39,955 nt of DNA from Allobosea sp. Root483D1. GTDB lineage: Bacteria > Pseudomonadota > Alphaproteobacteria > Rhizobiales > Beijerinckiaceae. Shown one piece after another: positions 37,445 to 39,955 of this stretch (its first letter is position 1; each line of letters opens with the position of its first letter). The notes under the pieces are model-generated. The model searched no databases. It was given only the letters and a program-made list of their open reading frames with translations, and was not told the DNA's origin. Position numbers and translations under genes: made by a program. Location of the stretch: NCBI RefSeq assembly GCF_001429505.1, contig NZ_LMJW01000022.1, forward strand, positions 624,068 through 664,022. The letters are read 5' to 3'.

Positions 37445-39850
37445 ATGGCCACAATTTACGTCTCGGCAACTGGAAACGATAACAATACAGGATTAGATGA
37501 AGCGTCATCTTTCCAAACCCTGGAGCGGGCGATCCAAGCCATGCACCAGAGCGGTGGTGCCGATACGGTCTACCTCGGTGGTGGTACCTACTATGCGCCC
37601 AACTCCCTGCAACTGACCTCCGCCGATTCGGGTTCGTCTTTCGTGGCGATGTCCGGAGAGAAGGTCGTCATCAGCGGCGGCACGCCGGTGGGCGGCTGGA
37701 CCCAAGGCGCCGACGGCATCTGGACGGCCCATGTCGATGCCGATCAGGTTCAGCAGCTCACCGTCAACGGCGTGCAGCAGACCCAAAGCCGTTTTCCCGA
37801 TGTCGATCCGAACGACCCGGTCAAGGGCGGCTGGCTCTGGGGGCAGGATCTGCCGAGTGGGCACGACCCTCAGAAGTCGATGGCATTCGATCCGTCTGAC
37901 TTTCCGGCGGGCCACGCTCCGCAGGTCGGCCAGACGATCACCGTCTTCTCGGAAAACGGCTATGCCAGCGACAAGCTGACCATCGGCTCGATCCAGGGCA
38001 ACGTGGCCACCTTCACCTCGGAAGCCAATTACGATCTCGGCCCGGCCAGCCGCTTCTACATTTCGGAGGCCAAGCCGGACAATGTCGGCGAATGGTCCTA
38101 CGACAACGCGACGCAGACCGTCCGCTACAAGGCTCCCGAGGGCTTTACGGGCGAAGGCGCGGTCGTGTCGAACGACCACAGCCTGTTCGTCGTCGACGGC
38201 GCCAAGAATGTCAGCTTCAATGGGCTGACCTTCGCGGACACAGCGGCCAAGACGGGCGATCCCGAGACTGCGGCGATCGAGGCGCATGATGCGACCGGGC
38301 TGAAGGTGGAAGGCAACCACTTCCTCAATGTCGGCGTCGGCGTCGCGCTGCATGGCAGCAGCAGCGGGAACCTGATCTCGGACAACAGGTTCGAGCACAC
38401 CTGGTCGAGCGCCATCGCGCTGACGCCGGGAACGAGCGGCAACCAGATCTCGAACAATGTCATCGACCGTTCGAACGAAACCTTCGTTCAGCATGGCTCG
38501 ATCTCCATGGAGGAGTCGGCGCGCAACCAGATCGATCACAACACGATCACCAACGTGCCGCGCTTCGGCATCGCGGAGATCAACTACGATCCGGGCAACC
38601 CGTCGGGCGGCAACACCATCGAGTACAACGATATCCGCCATTCCGGGCAGCAGACGCCGGATGTCGGCGCCATCTACCTGTTCTCGGCCGATGACACCGG
38701 GGCGGCGGGGGACATCATCCGCTACAACCACATCGTCGACACCGGCGGCCTGAACACGACGGACGGTGGCTTCGCGGAGAACTGGAGCTCCGGCATCTAT
38801 CTCGACAACATGGCGAGCAATGCCCAGATCTACGGCAACTTCGTCCAGGGGACGACGTTCAGCGGCATCCTCATCCATGGCGGGTCGAACAACCAGATCC
38901 ACGACAACACGCTGCTGGACAACGGCAAGTACGGCATCTCGACGATCGTTGCCGACGATCATCCGATCGCGGGCAACCAGACCTACCAGAACTTCATCGA
39001 AGTCTCGGGGGATGGAAGCAACACGATCGATACCGATCAGACCGATCCGCGCCTGATCCACGACAACGTCTACTACAACCCCAATGGCGGAGAGTTGACG
39101 GTCGCCGATCTCTCGCTGGCAGGCTTCCAGCAGCGTGGCGGCGACACCGGTAGTGTCATGACCAACCAAGCCGGCTTCGCCGACGCTGCGGGCGGAGACT
39201 ACAGCTTCGTCTCCGGGTCGGTGGCCCAGGGGCACGGTGTCGAGTCGGCGCCGTTCGGCTCGATCGGATCTTCCCTGACCGGCACGTTGCCTGACGTCGA
39301 CACCCCTGTGACGCCTCCGGTCACCGCCGAGCCGGAAACGCCCGTGACGCCGCCGGTCACCACCGAGCCGGAAACGCCTGTGACGCCTCCGGTCACGGCA
39401 GAACCGGAAACGCCCGTGACGCCTCCGGTCACGGCAGAGCCAGAAACGCCCGTGACGCCTCCGATCACCGCGGAGCCGGAAACGCCGCCGACCGACATCC
39501 CGGTCTCGAATCCTGGTGAGAACCCGGACGTGATCACGATCCCCGAGGTCCCGTCACTGCCGGAGACCGAGCCGGATACGCCTTCGAATCCGGGCCAGGG
39601 CTCGGGCTGGGGCGGCCACCATTGGGGCGGTCACGGCGGCGGTCGCAACGACTGGTTCCAGGACATCTGGGCGCGGCGTGACGACGATGACGATCGGAGC
39701 GGCGGTCGCAACGGGTCGCGAGATAGTCAGCGAGACAGCGTAGCCGCCGCTGACGACACCGGCAGCCAGGTGGGTGGGCGTGGCAACCAGTGGCGCCATG
39801 ACGACGGCGACAACGACCACCATAACCAGCTCTCGCACTGGCACTGGTAG
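37445..39850 (+). CDS. GH141-like right-handed beta-helix protein with proline-rich repeat tail
   Basis: An 801-residue protein. The N-terminus (IYVSATGNDNNTGLDEASSF, TLERAIQAMHQSGGADTVYL, GGGTYY, VISGGTPVGGW, LTVNGVQQTQSRFPDVD) resembles the start of GH141-type carbohydrate-active enzymes. Residues about 270-530 are Asn-rich beta-helix coils (LKVEGNHFLNVGVGVALHG, ISDNRFEHTWSSAI, IYGNFVQGTTFSGILIHGG). A five-fold TPVTPPVTAEPE repeat spans 620-679. The last about 80 residues are Gly/His/Asp-rich, ending HNQLSHWHW. No signal peptide is visible, so export would need a non-Sec route. GGAG lies nine bases upstream of the ATG. It is probably an EPS lyase, hydrolase or epimerase, or a structural matrix protein; catalytic residues were not identified. 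Confidence 0.85.
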   Translation: MATIYVSATGNDNNTGLDEASSFQTLERAIQAMHQSGGADTVYLGGGTYYAPNSLQLTSADSGSSFVAMSGEKVVISGGTPVGGWTQGADGIWTAHVDADQVQQLTVNGVQQTQSRFPDVDPNDPVKGGWLWGQDLPSGHDPQKSMAFDPSDFPAGHAPQVGQTITVFSENGYASDKLTIGSIQGNVATFTSEANYDLGPASRFYISEAKPDNVGEWSYDNATQTVRYKAPEGFTGEGAVVSNDHSLFVVDGAKNVSFNGLTFADTAAKTGDPETAAIEAHDATGLKVEGNHFLNVGVGVALHGSSSGNLISDNRFEHTWSSAIALTPGTSGNQISNNVIDRSNETFVQHGSISMEESARNQIDHNTITNVPRFGIAEINYDPGNPSGGNTIEYNDIRHSGQQTPDVGAIYLFSADDTGAAGDIIRYNHIVDTGGLNTTDGGFAENWSSGIYLDNMASNAQIYGNFVQGTTFSGILIHGGSNNQIHDNTLLDNGKYGISTIVADDHPIAGNQTYQNFIEVSGDGSNTIDTDQTDPRLIHDNVYYNPNGGELTVADLSLAGFQQRGGDTGSVMTNQAGFADAAGGDYSFVSGSVAQGHGVESAPFGSIGSSLTGTLPDVDTPVTPPVTAEPETPVTPPVTTEPETPVTPPVTAEPETPVTPPVTAEPETPVTPPITAEPETPPTDIPVSNPGENPDVITIPEVPSLPETEPDTPSNPGQGSGWGGHHWGGHGGGRNDWFQDIWARRDDDDDRSGGRNGSRDSQRDSVAAADDTGSQVGGRGNQWRHDDGDNDHHNQLSHWHW
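39302..39481 (+). repeat. Five tandem 36-bp repeats encoding TPVTPPVTAEPE
   Basis: Five in-frame 36-base units starting at 39302, 39338, 39374, 39410 and 39446 encode a Thr/Pro/Glu-rich 12-residue motif with small changes (T for A in unit 2, I for V in unit 5). The units differ at synonymous sites. The array forms a linker between the beta-helix and the Gly/His/Asp-rich tail. Confidence 0.95.
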
Positions 39851-39912
39851 CCGTCAGCCGCTGCCTCGAGAGGCGGAAACCGTCTCTCACCCTTAGCACC
39901 GAGACCGTGTGA

Positions 39913-39941
39913 CCGATCGGCTTGCGGCACAAGCCGATCGG
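39913..39941 (+). terminator. Strong hairpin after the beta-helix gene
   Basis: CCGATCGGCTTG (39913-39924) pairs perfectly with CAAGCCGATCGG (39930-39941) around CGGCA, giving a 12-bp GC-rich stem 62 bases after the stop codon. It lacks a following T-run, but its position and strength suit a transcript end. Confidence 0.6.
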
Positions 39942-39955
39942 AACGGGCTCGGAGG

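Noticed and set aside
39302..39481. 36-bp repeats as a CRISPR array
   Set aside because: The units are contiguous with no spacers, are in frame and encode a proline-rich linker.

Overview
The window is GC-rich apart from a few AT-rich intergenic patches. It carries a Wzy-type exopolysaccharide (EPS) locus with a hybrid NRPS-PKS assembly line in the middle. The protein families (NarL/FixJ regulators with a methanogen-output-domain protein, ExoY/WbaP-type initiating transferase, BY-kinase co-polymerase, TIGR04325 methyltransferase) and the base composition suggest an alphaproteobacterium, probably Hyphomicrobiales. This is inference from gene content, not a database match. No tRNA, rRNA, CRISPR array or insertion sequence was seen.

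Layout. Positions 31-5555 (minus strand) hold a small membrane protein, a family 2 glycosyltransferase, two NarL-type regulators with degenerate receiver domains, a canonical NarL-type regulator, a soluble NarX-like histidine kinase and a small cysteine-containing sensor-like protein. The last three are translationally overlapped. Positions 5556-6533 are an AT-rich stretch with no credible gene. Positions 6534-11126 (minus) hold a glycosyltransferase-like protein, a methyltransferase and an unusual fusion of an O-antigen ligase/polymerase with a periplasmic beta-helix domain. Positions 11267-13335 (plus) hold a Wzx-like flippase that overlaps a Sfp-type phosphopantetheinyl transferase. Positions 13360-25633 (minus) are the assembly line, transcribed A-PCP, then KS-AT-ACP-aminotransferase-C-A-PCP, then C-TE. 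Positions 25745-29906 (minus) hold Wza, ManC, a small membrane protein and a TIGR04325 methyltransferase. Positions 30166-37163 (plus) hold UDP-xylose synthase, a WecG/TagA transferase, GDP-mannose 3,5-epimerase, the initiating sugar-phosphate transferase, a Wzz/BY-kinase and a small zinc-ribbon protein. Positions 37445-39850 (plus) encode a large GH141-like beta-helix protein with a proline-rich repeat.

How it may work. ManC and GDP-mannose 3,5-epimerase would supply GDP-mannose and GDP-L-galactose. The decarboxylase would supply UDP-xylose. The initiating transferase starts the lipid-linked repeat, the glycosyltransferases extend it, the flippase and Wzy move and polymerise it, and Wzz/BY-kinase with Wza control length and export. 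The two-component genes at the left are placed to regulate the locus.

The assembly line reads as threonine (code DFWNIGMVHK), malonyl extension with beta-transamination, and glycine (code DILQLGMIWK). It ends in a carrier-less C-TE protein whose thioesterase nucleophile is cysteine. Two orders are possible: Thr first, giving a 3,4-diamino-5-hydroxyhexanoyl-Gly skeleton, or Thr last, supplied in trans to the C-TE protein. In the second case a Cys thioesterase could close a beta-lactone. No dedicated exporter or resistance gene accompanies the assembly line. Its PPTase overlaps the EPS flippase, so the product may be tied to the polysaccharide.
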